Source of the DNA: QQVM01 sp035341855
GTDB lineage: Bacteria; Bacteroidota; Bacteroidia; AKYH767-A; 2013-40CM-41-45
Assembly: GCA_035341855.1 (NCBI GenBank)
Contig: DAOQWA010000012.1
Location: 5,893 to 69,892, forward strand
DNA length: 64,000 bases
Direction of reading: 5' to 3'
Part shown: positions 8,762 to 18,450 of the stretch, piece after piece
Position numbering within the stretch: position 1 is the stretch's first letter
Layout: the number at the start of each line of letters is the position of its first letter
Notes under the pieces: generated by a model
Seen by the model: only the letters and a program-made list of their open reading frames with translations
Told to the model about the DNA's origin: nothing
Database searches by the model: none
Program-made: the position numbers and the translations under genes

Positions 8762-10240
8762 TCAGTCCCTCGACCATGATACCGTACCATCTTTCTCATC
8801 TTTTATCTTAAAACCAAGAGAAGCCAGCTCGTCCCTGATCTTATCAGAGGTAGTAAAATCTTTTCTCCCTTTAGCATCTGTGCGAAGGCTCAAAATAAAT
8901 TTCATGAGCTTATCTGTATCAGTTGAGCTATTATTTTCTTCCAACTTCAATCCAAGGATATCAAAAACAAATTCCTGATACGTTTGCTTAAGAATCTCAA
9001 GATCGACGGCACTTATGGTCTCAGTCCCTGCATGCACGGAATTAATTATCCTTACTGCTTCAAACAAATGTGCAATAGTAATAGCCGTGTTGATATCATC
9101 GGCCATCGCATCAAAACAAGCTTGACGTAATGCCGGAATATCTGAAGTGCTGGTTGCAGATGATTTTAATTTCTGTAATACTTCGGAAGCATTCAACAAT
9201 TTGCTTAATCCTTTTTCTGCTGCTTTTAAACCTTCGTTTGAAAAATCCAGAGTACTCCTATAATGCGCTTGTAAAATGAAAAAACGAATGGTCATGGGAG
9301 AATAAGACTTCTCCAGCAACTTGTGATTACCTGTAAAAAAATCATCAAGGTTAATAAAATTGCCTAATGACTTCCCCATCTTCTGTCCATTGATGGTGAT
9401 CATATTGTTATGCATCCAGTAACGCACGGGTGCATTGCCGCAAGCGCCTTTCGATTGTGCAATTTCGCTTTCATGGTGAGGGAATAAAAGGTCCATTCCT
9501 CCTCCATGAATATCAAAAGTTTCTCCGAGGTATTTAGTACTCATGGCAGAACATTCAATATGCCAGCCGGGAAAACCTTCGCTCCAGGGTGATGGCCAAT
9601 GCATAATGTGTTCAGGCGCTGCTTTTTTCCATAAGGCAAAATCAGCAGGATTCTGTTTCTCATCCTGACCTTCCAGCTCACGACGTTCATTGCCTGCTCC
9701 TGCTATCAGCTCTTCTATAACTCTGCCGCTTAACTTACCATAGTCATGTGTCTTGCTGTATTTTACAACATCAAAATAGACAGAACCATTAGAAACATAA
9801 GCCCATCCATTATCAATAATTTTTTGGATCATATCAATTTGTTCAATGATATGTCCTGACGCACGAGGCTCAATGCTCACAGGTAAATTATTCAAGGCAC
9901 GCATTGCTTCATGAAATTTTCCTGTGTATAATTCCACCACTTCCATTGGCTCAAGCTTTTCTATGAGAGCACGTTTTGCAATTTTATCTTCGCCCTCATC
10001 CGCATCGTCAACCAAATGACCTACGTCAGTAATATTTCTTACATAGCGAACGCGATAACCAAGTTTGGTCATAAAACGAAAAAACACATCGAATGTAGTA
10101 TAAGGTCGTGCATGTCCGAGGTGTGGTGCCCCATACACTGTCGGTCCGCATACGTACAAGCCCACAAAACCAGGGACTAAAGGTTCGAACTTTTCTTTCT
10201 TACGAGAAAGAGAATTAGTTATATAAATTTCATTCACCAT
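8762..10240 (-). CDS. cysS: Cysteinyl-tRNA synthetase
   Basis: Charges tRNA-Cys with cysteine. It is a class I synthetase of 492 residues, a normal length. The N-terminus carries the zinc-ligand cysteine in YVCGPTVYG, followed by the HIGH-type motif HLGH at residues 40-43. The KMSKS loop is KMGKS at about residues 287-291. GWHIECSAMS and DIHGGGMDLLFPHHESEIAQ, which contain further zinc ligands, are also present. The C-terminal anticodon-binding helices end in the conserved RDELASLGFKIKDEKDGT-like tail. It is preceded on the same strand by the threonine-dehydrogenase-like gene, 61 bases away. Confidence 0.97.
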   Translation of the reverse strand: MVNEIYITNSLSRKKEKFEPLVPGFVGLYVCGPTVYGAPHLGHARPYTTFDVFFRFMTKLGYRVRYVRNITDVGHLVDDADEGEDKIAKRALIEKLEPMEVVELYTGKFHEAMRALNNLPVSIEPRASGHIIEQIDMIQKIIDNGWAYVSNGSVYFDVVKYSKTHDYGKLSGRVIEELIAGAGNERRELEGQDEKQNPADFALWKKAAPEHIMHWPSPWSEGFPGWHIECSAMSTKYLGETFDIHGGGMDLLFPHHESEIAQSKGACGNAPVRYWMHNNMITINGQKMGKSLGNFINLDDFFTGNHKLLEKSYSPMTIRFFILQAHYRSTLDFSNEGLKAAEKGLSKLLNASEVLQKLKSSATSTSDIPALRQACFDAMADDINTAITIAHLFEAVRIINSVHAGTETISAVDLEILKQTYQEFVFDILGLKLEENNSSTDTDKLMKFILSLRTDAKGRKDFTTSDKIRDELASLGFKIKDEKDGTVSWSRD

Positions 10241-10301
10241 AAAGGTTTGATTGCTAAAATAAATGTATGATTAGGAAGAACCCCGATAAGGTCAGAAAAT
10301 A

Positions 10302-11270
10302 CTAGTGAGAGACCAAAGCATGCTGAATATGATTGTACATGTCTTCGGTCATTCGACACAGATCATATTCGGCTTCCCATCCCCAGTCCTTTCTTGCTAC
10401 GCTATCATCAATACTTTGTGGCCAGCTATCAGCGTAGTTCTGACGGATATCAGGATTATATGTGATACTGAAATCCGGAATATGTTTGCGAATCTCTGCT
10501 GCCAGCTCTTCCGGATTAAAACTCATACCTGCTACATTATAACTTGAACGAACTTTTACTCTTTCTGCATCTGCCTGCATCAGACTTATTGTTGCGCGTA
10601 ATGCATCCGGCATATACATCATTGGCAAAGTAGATTTCGCAGAGAGAAATGATTCATACTTCTTGTTGCGGATAGCCTCGTGAAAAATGGTGACAGCGTA
10701 ATCGGTTGTCCCGCCTCCGGGATCAGTTTTATATCCGATCAGTCCGGGATATCGAATGCTACGCACATCAACACCAAAATGATTGTGATAATATTCACAC
10801 CAGCGCTCACCGGCAAGCTTGCTTATTCCATATACCGTTGATGGCTCAGCGATTGTAAATTGAGGTGTATTAATTTTGGGTGTATTCGGTCCAAAGATGG
10901 CAATAGAACTAGGCCAGAATAATTTGAACTTTTCCTCCCGAGCCATGTCCAACAAACCAAGAAGCCCTTCCATGTTCAGCTTCCATGCCGATTTAATTTT
11001 TTTCTCTGCTGTTGCCGATAAAAGAGCGGCAAGCAAATAAACCTGCTTCACATTATTCTTGCGGATGATCTCATTCACTCGTGGAAAATCTAAAACATCG
11101 AGCTGATAATAGGGTCCTCCATTTTTAACTTCAGTACTAGGCTCTTTAATATCTGTTGCAATAACCTGAGAAGATCCATAGATACGACGTAGTTCTTCAA
11201 CCAACTCCGTTCCGATCTGGCCATTAGCACCAATGACGAGGAGAGATTCTTGTTTTTTAGTAGAGGTCAT
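10302..11270 (-). CDS. NAD-dependent epimerase/dehydratase, L-threonine 3-dehydrogenase-like
   Basis: A 322-residue extended short-chain dehydrogenase. The Rossmann motif GANGQIG is at residues 14-20 and the catalytic YxxxK is VYGISKLAGE. Overall sequence (for example IYGSSQVIATDI, ALLSATAEKKI, RYPGLIGYKTDPGGGTTDYAV) fits the UDP-galactose-epimerase-like form of L-threonine 3-dehydrogenase, which oxidises threonine to 2-amino-3-ketobutyrate. The start at 11270 is chosen because Met-Thr-Ser-Thr directly precedes the Rossmann strand and a TACATTTG element lies just before it. An in-frame ATG 81 bases upstream would add an unlikely N-terminus. Another sugar-nucleotide epimerase activity cannot be excluded. 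Confidence 0.85.
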   Translation of the reverse strand: MTSTKKQESLLVIGANGQIGTELVEELRRIYGSSQVIATDIKEPSTEVKNGGPYYQLDVLDFPRVNEIIRKNNVKQVYLLAALLSATAEKKIKSAWKLNMEGLLGLLDMAREEKFKLFWPSSIAIFGPNTPKINTPQFTIAEPSTVYGISKLAGERWCEYYHNHFGVDVRSIRYPGLIGYKTDPGGGTTDYAVTIFHEAIRNKKYESFLSAKSTLPMMYMPDALRATISLMQADAERVKVRSSYNVAGMSFNPEELAAEIRKHIPDFSITYNPDIRQNYADSWPQSIDDSVARKDWGWEAEYDLCRMTEDMYNHIQHALVSH

Positions 11271-11275
11271 GGCTG

Positions 11276-11283
11276 CAAATGTA
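11276..11283 (-). promoter_or_regulatory. Putative -7 element giving a near-leaderless transcript
   Basis: Minus-strand TACATTTG matches TAnnTTTG and ends only five bases before the ATG at 11270. If used, transcription would start at or next to the start codon. Confidence 0.35.
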
Positions 11284-11405
11284 AGGAAAAGAGAATGGAT
11301 GCCGGAAAAGTAATTGTAAAATACCCACGAAATATCCTCAAATTCGCGCATTTACGAAGTTTTATTATTACGGAATTGAAAGCAGGTATTGTATATTCGT
11401 GCGCA

Positions 11406-12881
11406 ATGCGAAAATGGCTTCCTTTTATTCTCTTTGCCTTATTGCTCCCTCTCCTTTGGCTAAATGTCAAAAATAGCCACGATTGGGGTGATGATTTTGC
11501 TCAATATATAATACAAGCGAGAAACATTGTTGAAGGTAAAGCACAAACAAATAATGCTTTGATCTTCGATGAAGAAGCAGGGCAGTTTGCAGTCACTGCT
11601 TATCCTGCCGGCTTTCCTCTCTTGCTAAGTCCCGTAGTAGCAGTATACGGTATAGCCATTAAACCTCTGTTGTTGCTTGAATCTGTTTTCCTTCTAATCC
11701 TTGGATTACTTTCCTTTCACTTTTTCCGGAAATATTTTTCGGACTTGCCTGCCTTTATATTTACTCTCTTCTTATGCTATCATTCTCTCACCCTGGAACT
11801 AAAAGGGCAGATACTATCTGAGATCCCCTTTACTGCTTTGCTGACCGCGATCTTTCTCATCATACGTTCAGGGATGTTCAACTCAAAAAAATATCTGTTG
11901 ATTGGCTTCATGATTGCTTTCCTGGCATCAGTACGCATTGTTGGGCTCCTGATAATTCCGGCACTTGCTATCTTTCTATTACAAGGATTCTTAAAGAAGG
12001 ATGCAAATCCTCTGTCACAGAATTTTAATCGGTTGAATTTTTTTATCCGGACCACCATCAGTTCCTCTTTGCTTTTCATAATATTCAATTCACTTCTGTT
12101 TGACATCCACTTAGACGACTTTTTTAATTTTTACCTCAATGCAGGCCAGGCGCATGAAACAAAATTTATCGAAAATCTTTTTTCTTACTATGAGCAACTA
12201 GCTTATGTGTTTAAAATTCCATTCCTAAACCATTCACTGGTATCCTTCTTGTGCTGCGGACTTGTTCTTGCAGGAATGGTACAAAGCTTTAGAAAGAATG
12301 CCGGCCCTGAACATTGGTTTCTTCTGCTTTACCTATTGATGTTAGGATTATACCCTTACAATTCGGGAGGCTTCCGCTTTTTATTTCCGATATTTCCGCC
12401 ACTAATACTATTCTTTTTTGAAGGAATAAGATTCTTTATTCAAAAGACAACACCCTATGTGCAATCATCTGTTTTAATTTTTGCCTGTCTGCTTTTATTC
12501 TATTCTCAATATTATCCTCTGAAACAAATATTAAAACAAAGCTCCGGGATCACAATGGGTCCTCAGGATAAGGCTTCGCAGGAATTGTTTTCATTCATTC
12601 GCAATAATACTCCTACAGATGCCGTTGTAGCTTTTCCCAGAGCCAGGGCCATGTCACTCTATGTAAATCGGGCGGCAACTTATTTGATCAAGTCAAATTC
12701 TACGGAAGAAAACGCTCAGTTAGTTGAAAGACTAAATGTTAGCCATCTTATTGTCAGTAAAGGAAATGAAACAAACCCACTCTATGATGATGCGCTGCTG
12801 AATTATATCAGCTATGATCGGGACAAACTGCAACCGGCCTGGGAGAACGAGGATTATATCATCTACCGGCGATCGGATTAA
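11406..12881 (+). CDS. Polytopic membrane glycosyltransferase, GT-C/PMT (ArnT-like) type
   Basis: A 491-residue integral membrane protein. I choose the ATG at 11406 because it opens directly into the first transmembrane helix (MRKWLPFILFALLLPLL); the frame is open for 52 codons upstream, but that part overlaps the divergent gene. The first periplasmic loop holds the acidic motif DWGDDFAQYIIQARNI typical of GT39/GT83-like enzymes, which use polyprenyl-phosphate sugars. About ten to twelve further hydrophobic helices follow, then a small soluble C-terminal domain (about residues 400-491). The acceptor is unknown. It opens a run of glycan-related genes extending to 19.6 kb. Confidence 0.75.
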   Translation: MRKWLPFILFALLLPLLWLNVKNSHDWGDDFAQYIIQARNIVEGKAQTNNALIFDEEAGQFAVTAYPAGFPLLLSPVVAVYGIAIKPLLLLESVFLLILGLLSFHFFRKYFSDLPAFIFTLFLCYHSLTLELKGQILSEIPFTALLTAIFLIIRSGMFNSKKYLLIGFMIAFLASVRIVGLLIIPALAIFLLQGFLKKDANPLSQNFNRLNFFIRTTISSSLLFIIFNSLLFDIHLDDFFNFYLNAGQAHETKFIENLFSYYEQLAYVFKIPFLNHSLVSFLCCGLVLAGMVQSFRKNAGPEHWFLLLYLLMLGLYPYNSGGFRFLFPIFPPLILFFFEGIRFFIQKTTPYVQSSVLIFACLLLFYSQYYPLKQILKQSSGITMGPQDKASQELFSFIRNNTPTDAVVAFPRARAMSLYVNRAATYLIKSNSTEENAQLVERLNVSHLIVSKGNETNPLYDDALLNYISYDRDKLQPAWENEDYIIYRRSD

Positions 12882-12994
12882 GCTAAATCCTTTATCCACA
12901 TTTGAGGCTAATAATTCAATTTCCGGTCTATATTTCCAAGAAAGGATTTTCATAATTTAACCGATTCATTCCTATTCCGGAATTGGCGAAAAGC

Positions 12995-15900
12995 ATGGCA
13001 GAAAAGAGTAAACTCTTCATATTTAATGATGGAACCTCCTTGCGAGATGTAATTTTCATTCCATTGTTTCTTTCACTTTTTCTGGTGTACCACTTTTTTC
13101 AGGATGTTGAATTTCAACTGGAAATGTTTGAAGGCCGGTCCATTTCAATTGCTACAGCCGAAGGACTCGATATTTCGAAAAGGGTAAGAAGCTTCTACAA
13201 CGGAATAATAACATTCATTCTACTGGCTGCATCGTTCAGCTATGCTGTTCAGCGTTTTCGAAAAGCTATTTCCGGCCAGGATCTAAGAATGTTGAATGCC
13301 GTTTCTGCTGCCGGAACTGCCTTACTTTTCTTTCAGCTTTTCGGCGCAACAATGCTTCCTTCAATTCACCTGATAATTGCTTTGATGCTTGTCATCACCG
13401 GAGGAATCATACTAAAACTGAAATTGAAATTTCATAATGAGGAAAAAGTATACTCTTCTTTATTGATTTGGATCTGTACTCTTTCTTTCTCTTTATACTT
13501 TTTACAAATTCAACTATTTCAATTGGCAGGACTGAGTGCTACGCAGTCATTACCGATTTTCATTCTTGTCTTTTCTTCTGTATTGCTTCTGTTTTATTTT
13601 ATTGCTCAACGAACAGAGCCTATGACATATGCTACTGTTCAGGGAAATATATTCATTAGCTTTCCCCTGGCATTTCTACCAATATTGAGTGTTTTGGCCA
13701 ATGAATTTTATATGGTTCTGAACCAACATTCAATTCATAGCATTGGAATAAAAAGCATTTTCGGAACATTCCTTCTGTTAATATTATTCTGGATGTTCAT
13801 GCGCAGAATAAATTGGAGAAGACAAAACATTAGCGAGTATACTGAATCTTTATCCCTACTAAGTAAATCCTGGTTCCCTGCAATAGTCATTGGTATATCT
13901 TCTCTGGCAGGTTACAAAGCTACAGTCAGCCCCTCGGTCGACTGGTTCGAAGACGCCAACAGAATATTACCGCTTCAACAATGGTTTGATTTCGGGAAAG
14001 TTCCTTTTTTAGACACCTTTAGCTCACATGCTTTCTCAGATTTCGGCCCGGGAGTATTATTTTCATTCCTTAACGGCTACAATCCATTGGGAGGTTTTGT
14101 TTATCAGTTCATGATCCCTGTCATAGTATCACTGGTAGTATATTACCTTTTACTCCGTGTTACAGAAAATGGATTTATAGCCTTGTTCATTGCACTACTT
14201 TATCCTTATGTCGATTTTATCCTCCCTTCTTATTACAACCTCATTCCTGTCACAGCGCTTGCACTCCTGAATCTATACAGAAAACAAAGTGTTCTTAACT
14301 ATTTCACTTTCTTCCTGGTACTTGTCCTGATGATTTTCTGGAGAATAGACCTTGGATCTGCAAATCTTGTAGCAGGGCTGGGAGGAATCTTGTTCCTTTG
14401 TTTTGCCGTTCCGGGGTTCAAACCTGATTATCTTCAGCTAGGCAAAGGATTTTTTATGCTGAGTTTTATTTTGCTCGGCAGCTTATTTGTTACATTCCTG
14501 TTTTATGATGGAAGTTTATTTCATCGCTTTAGTGAAATCCTAGGATACATATCATCTTTCCAATCTTATGGAATAAAAGAATTGAGCATAAACAAGGATT
14601 TCAAATATTATTCCTTGTACTTCATCATGCCTGTGGCCGTGCTTCTTTCTGCCGCATACGCTTTCATAAGGCTTGTCCGCAACCATGAAGAGAAGAAATA
14701 TGTCACACAAATTTCTTTGCTTATCTTGTTTCTAAGCGTTTTCTACTTTGCAAACTTTCAAAGGGGGCTTGTACGGCACACATTAGCAGAATATTGGGAT
14801 ACTGCTTTAAGCTCTTATGGTTTCTTTATTCTTTCCATCAGCATATTCCTCAATGAAAGGTTTCATAAAAATTCAACGATCAAGTTTTTTGCATTCATCA
14901 CACTGGCATCCTTGCTAATCATCAATTATAAATTCAGCTCACCGGATCTGCGACAAAACAACACTTATTTCAAAGCAAAACAACAGGCATCTCAGGCTCT
15001 ATTTCTTTCCCCTCTCAATGGAAAAATCAACAGAAGCCCTGAAGCCCCTGATGTTGCAGAACGCTACAATGAACTTGATGCATTCCTCAGAGAAAATTTT
15101 TCCGACACAAGTACTTTTCTTGACTTCAGCAATACGCCGATGTTATACCATTACTTACATCGCATAACACCAAATTATTTCTGTCAGATCCCACATACAG
15201 CACATAATGAACAAATGCAGGAAGATCTGTTGGAAGGTCTCAGCAACTACGATATTCCTGTAGTTGTATTCTCCAATGTACCGATGAATTTCTGGGATTT
15301 TCTTGACGGCATTCCGAATACTTTGCGACACTATCGCATCAGCGAATATATTTATAAAAATTATAAGCCATACGGAATACTGGATATGCACTCGGTGTGG
15401 ATCAAAAAAGACATCGACTTAAAAATTTCAGAACCTTCTGAGATCGTGAACATAAAAAATTTAGATGTAGTCAAAGTGGAAGGTGCTGGTATTACTGATA
15501 GCATCATACTTGCTTCAACATCAGAAACTCCGGTCAAAATAAAAAATATCCTGGCTGCCCCTCTGGCATTAAAGGAATCTATGCATTATTACCTCCACTT
15601 AAAGATGCAATCCGGATCAGCCGGGGTTCTTTCTGCCCTTGTTACTTTCGGCAATCAACAAGGCAATGAAACCAGAAAGGTCGACTTGCGCCTGAATTCC
15701 GGGGACTCTGAACCCTTCATCATCCTTGACAGAAAACCAGGAGAAGAGTATATTCAAAATATCGATATCCTATTACCTTCGAATTCCACCTATTCCGTTT
15801 CTTCGATTACATTAAACGAATGTGAAACCATTCCTGACCTTTATTCTAAGCAGTTTCAGGAGCATACTCTAAAACTCATTCCGTATGTTTGGGGAAATTA

Positions 15901-16270
15901 TGATGTTCTTGGCAAACAAAGCAATACAGAATCCTCTATCAAAGTACTGGATCAAAAATATTCCTTACAAGCAAACAGGGAAACAAGATTACTGATTCCT
16001 CCGGTAGCTGATGTATCATCAGGAAACTATATTCACATTAAAGCCAAAGCTGAAGGAGAAGCACCTGCTGAAGTAGTGCTAAATTATGGATTGGGAAATC
16101 TCAGGGCAGGAGCTTATACATTCACTATATTGCCTGAAGAATATAAAAATTACAAAATTAGAATCAGCACACAGTACAACTGGTATAATTCACAGCAGGA
16201 ATGGCTGACATTATATTCCGGAGGTGCTACAATTGAGTTGGAGTCGATATCAATTGAAAAGGGAGATTAG
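12995..16270 (+). CDS. Very large polytopic membrane protein with GT-C-like motif
   Basis: About 1,091 residues from the ATG at 12995; an in-frame TTG four codons earlier is possible. Residues 1 to about 640 contain roughly 16-18 hydrophobic helices. The remaining 450 or so residues are soluble, beta-rich and probably periplasmic. An acidic loop motif, DWFEDANR (around residue 315), precedes sequence resembling the first loop of GT-C glycosyltransferases, but it comes after about eight helices rather than the usual one. This suggests an extra N-terminal membrane module. Function is inferred only from the motif and from neighbours: it is followed two bases later by a GT9 gene and then a methyltransferase, probably in one operon. 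I recognise no exact family. Confidence 0.65.
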   Translation: MAEKSKLFIFNDGTSLRDVIFIPLFLSLFLVYHFFQDVEFQLEMFEGRSISIATAEGLDISKRVRSFYNGIITFILLAASFSYAVQRFRKAISGQDLRMLNAVSAAGTALLFFQLFGATMLPSIHLIIALMLVITGGIILKLKLKFHNEEKVYSSLLIWICTLSFSLYFLQIQLFQLAGLSATQSLPIFILVFSSVLLLFYFIAQRTEPMTYATVQGNIFISFPLAFLPILSVLANEFYMVLNQHSIHSIGIKSIFGTFLLLILFWMFMRRINWRRQNISEYTESLSLLSKSWFPAIVIGISSLAGYKATVSPSVDWFEDANRILPLQQWFDFGKVPFLDTFSSHAFSDFGPGVLFSFLNGYNPLGGFVYQFMIPVIVSLVVYYLLLRVTENGFIALFIALLYPYVDFILPSYYNLIPVTALALLNLYRKQSVLNYFTFFLVLVLMIFWRIDLGSANLVAGLGGILFLCFAVPGFKPDYLQLGKGFFMLSFILLGSLFVTFLFYDGSLFHRFSEILGYISSFQSYGIKELSINKDFKYYSLYFIMPVAVLLSAAYAFIRLVRNHEEKKYVTQISLLILFLSVFYFANFQRGLVRHTLAEYWDTALSSYGFFILSISIFLNERFHKNSTIKFFAFITLASLLIINYKFSSPDLRQNNTYFKAKQQASQALFLSPLNGKINRSPEAPDVAERYNELDAFLRENFSDTSTFLDFSNTPMLYHYLHRITPNYFCQIPHTAHNEQMQEDLLEGLSNYDIPVVVFSNVPMNFWDFLDGIPNTLRHYRISEYIYKNYKPYGILDMHSVWIKKDIDLKISEPSEIVNIKNLDVVKVEGAGITDSIILASTSETPVKIKNILAAPLALKESMHYYLHLKMQSGSAGVLSALVTFGNQQGNETRKVDLRLNSGDSEPFIILDRKPGEEYIQNIDILLPSNSTYSVSSITLNECETIPDLYSKQFQEHTLKLIPYVWGNYDVLGKQSNTESSIKVLDQKYSLQANRETRLLIPPVADVSSGNYIHIKAKAEGEAPAEVVLNYGLGNLRAGAYTFTILPEEYKNYKIRISTQYNWYNSQQEWLTLYSGGATIELESISIEKGD

Positions 16271-16272
16271 TT

Positions 16273-17538
16273 TTGAAAACCAGATCAAAAGTAATTTTAG
16301 ATGAGTGGCTCGGTCGCCTGATCGTTTACATCCTGAATTTGATCGCAAGAATTCTTGGCAAAATTCTTGGCATCAATCATAGCTTCGACAAAATACCGGA
16401 GCGCATTGTCGTTTGTAAATTTTTGGGAATGGGAAGTATCATCCAGGCAACACCCCTTCTTCAAACTTTAAGACAAAGTTTTCCAAATGCTAAAATCTTT
16501 TTTGTCACCTCAAAGGCCAATCAAAGTCTATTGAAGAAAACACTGTCAGTCAATGACGTATGGTGTGTTGACGATAAAAACATTTTCAGCGTAGTGTCGA
16601 CAACCTTAAAAGTCCTCAATAAACTATGGAAGAAAAAAATTGATCTCTATATAGACCTTGAAACATATTCCTATTACAGTACAGCAGTTGCTACACTTAG
16701 CCTGAGCAGGAACCGGCTCGGTTTTTACAGGGCTGAAAGAAACATTCGTATGGGTGTTTATACACATATGATGTTCTTCAATTCAAGAGCCCCCATTTCA
16801 GAATCATATCTTCAAATGGGCAGACTTGTTGGTTGCAGGGAGATCGAGACCGGTTTGTTTCCGTACCGTGTAAGCGAGAAAGACAAAAATAATTGCAGGG
16901 AAATAATTAAGAGTCTAAATCCTGAGAGCGAATCAAAGTACATCGTTATCAATCCAAATGCATCTGATTTGAGAATAGAGAGAAGATGGCCATTAGAAAA
17001 TTTTGCACAATTGATCACGAGATTGTCGAAAGAATTTCCTGATCATAGCTTTTATCTTATAGGAACAAAAAATGAATTTGATTGGGTAGAGAAATTATTA
17101 AATCTTATAGACATTCCGGAAAAGAAGAAAGTATTTAATACTGCAGGTAAATTTTCCTTAGGTGAACTATTTGCTTTGATAGCCGATGCAGGACTTACAA
17201 TTACGAATGACACCGGTCCAATGCATATTTCCTTTGCTCTGAAGAAAGCTACCGTTTGTTTATTCGGACCTGCATCTCCATCACAGTATGGACAAAACCC
17301 TTATGCTTTTGGATTGTACAAAAACATTTATTGTTCTCCTTGCGTCCATGAATTTCTTACTCCGCCATGCAGAGGAAACAATCAATGCATGAAGCTGATT
17401 ACCGTTGATGAGGTGGAAGCACTTAGCAAGCGGCTTTTAAGAGATGAGTTCATTTCTCCACCTGACTTCCCGGCTTTCCCGCAACAATTCGCTATATCAA
17501 ATAACCTGGCAGCTCTCGGCCTGGTAGAACGAACATAA
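16273..17538 (+). CDS. GT9-family glycosyltransferase (heptosyltransferase-like)
   Basis: A 421-residue cytoplasmic glycosyltransferase of the GT-B fold, similar to ADP-heptose:LPS heptosyltransferases. Visible signatures are FLGMGSIIQATPLLQTLRQSFP near the N-terminus, INPNASDLRIERRWPLENF in the middle, and the nucleotide-sugar motif TNDTGPMHISFAL followed by CLFGPASPSQYG. The start is TTG at 16273, two bases after the upstream stop. No in-frame ATG occurs before the conserved N-terminal region, so the TTG is needed. A purine-rich AAAAGGGAG precedes it. The gene overlaps the next one by a single base. It probably adds a sugar to LPS core or a related glycan. Confidence 0.88.
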   Translation: MKTRSKVILDEWLGRLIVYILNLIARILGKILGINHSFDKIPERIVVCKFLGMGSIIQATPLLQTLRQSFPNAKIFFVTSKANQSLLKKTLSVNDVWCVDDKNIFSVVSTTLKVLNKLWKKKIDLYIDLETYSYYSTAVATLSLSRNRLGFYRAERNIRMGVYTHMMFFNSRAPISESYLQMGRLVGCREIETGLFPYRVSEKDKNNCREIIKSLNPESESKYIVINPNASDLRIERRWPLENFAQLITRLSKEFPDHSFYLIGTKNEFDWVEKLLNLIDIPEKKKVFNTAGKFSLGELFALIADAGLTITNDTGPMHISFALKKATVCLFGPASPSQYGQNPYAFGLYKNIYCSPCVHEFLTPPCRGNNQCMKLITVDEVEALSKRLLRDEFISPPDFPAFPQQFAISNNLAALGLVERT

Positions 17539-18440
17539 TGGCAATCGTTAACATATCCTGTTCTTGCTGTAAAGGTGTCGAAGGTGAAATAATTCACTCC
17601 GGATTGAAATCGGTATATACTGACACACCATATTCTGTGGTTAAATGTACAGTTTGCACTAATGGAATTACATATCCTTCTGTGGAGAAGGAAGAACTGA
17701 ATAAAATATATTCACAGATCTACCTTTATCCTGTCCACCTCCTTGCCCTTGGAGAAAAAAAATTCCGTGCCAGGTCAATGGCCTCATATATCAGGACAAA
17801 TGCTCCGGCAAAAACTCACCACTCCGTGCTTGAAGTTGGATGCATGTTTGGCTATCTCCTTCAGGAATTGAAATCAGAATACAAAGTAAAAGGTATCGAC
17901 ATTGGTCGTAACGCTGTCAGCTATTGCAGAAATAAAGGACTCGATGTGGACGATATCAGCATTGAAAATTTCATATCCAACAGCAATCAAAAATTCGACA
18001 TCATTGTTATCTCACACGTTTTAGAACATTTATTGAAACCTCATGAAGTCCTGAACGACCTTCATCTTCATTTGAATCCCGGAGGAAAGATCTTCATCCT
18101 TGTTCCAAACTACAAGTCATTCTCAGCAAAGGTCTTTGGCAGATACTGGGGCTGGTGGCAGATACCGGTACACATAAACCATTTTAACGAGAGCTCAATT
18201 ACCGCCTTATCTGACTCTACACATTTTAAAAAAGAACTTGTAAGATATCGTGGTGGCGACAGCCTCATGCTGCTACTGAACTTCATAAACCTCTTTTCCT
18301 TTCGAAACAAAAATGAAGCTCCCGGCATTTTTCAAAAAATGATCATTGGATTCTTTACAAGTGTATTTCGCTATTGGTACTATTTGGGAAATGAAGAACT
18401 GACGGTTGTGCTTGTAAGCAAAAAATCTCCAAAGCTGTAA
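17538..18440 (+). CDS. Class I SAM-dependent methyltransferase with N-terminal cysteine knuckles
   Basis: A 300-residue protein. The N-terminal 45 residues hold Cys pairs (CSCC near residue 8 and CTVC near 37), which look like a small zinc-binding site. Residues about 95-230 form a Methyltransf_23-like domain with the SAM motif VLEVGCMFGYLLQEL, an acidic strand end (KGIDIGRNAV) and FDIIVISHVLEHLLKP. This architecture is common in polysaccharide and sugar-modification loci. The ATG at 17538 shares one base with the stop of the GT9 gene, so translation is probably coupled. The substrate is likely a glycan or sugar nucleotide, inferred only from context. Confidence 0.85.
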   Translation: MAIVNISCSCCKGVEGEIIHSGLKSVYTDTPYSVVKCTVCTNGITYPSVEKEELNKIYSQIYLYPVHLLALGEKKFRARSMASYIRTNAPAKTHHSVLEVGCMFGYLLQELKSEYKVKGIDIGRNAVSYCRNKGLDVDDISIENFISNSNQKFDIIVISHVLEHLLKPHEVLNDLHLHLNPGGKIFILVPNYKSFSAKVFGRYWGWWQIPVHINHFNESSITALSDSTHFKKELVRYRGGDSLMLLLNFINLFSFRNKNEAPGIFQKMIIGFFTSVFRYWYYLGNEELTVVLVSKKSPKL

Positions 18441-18450
18441 TTTTCACTTA

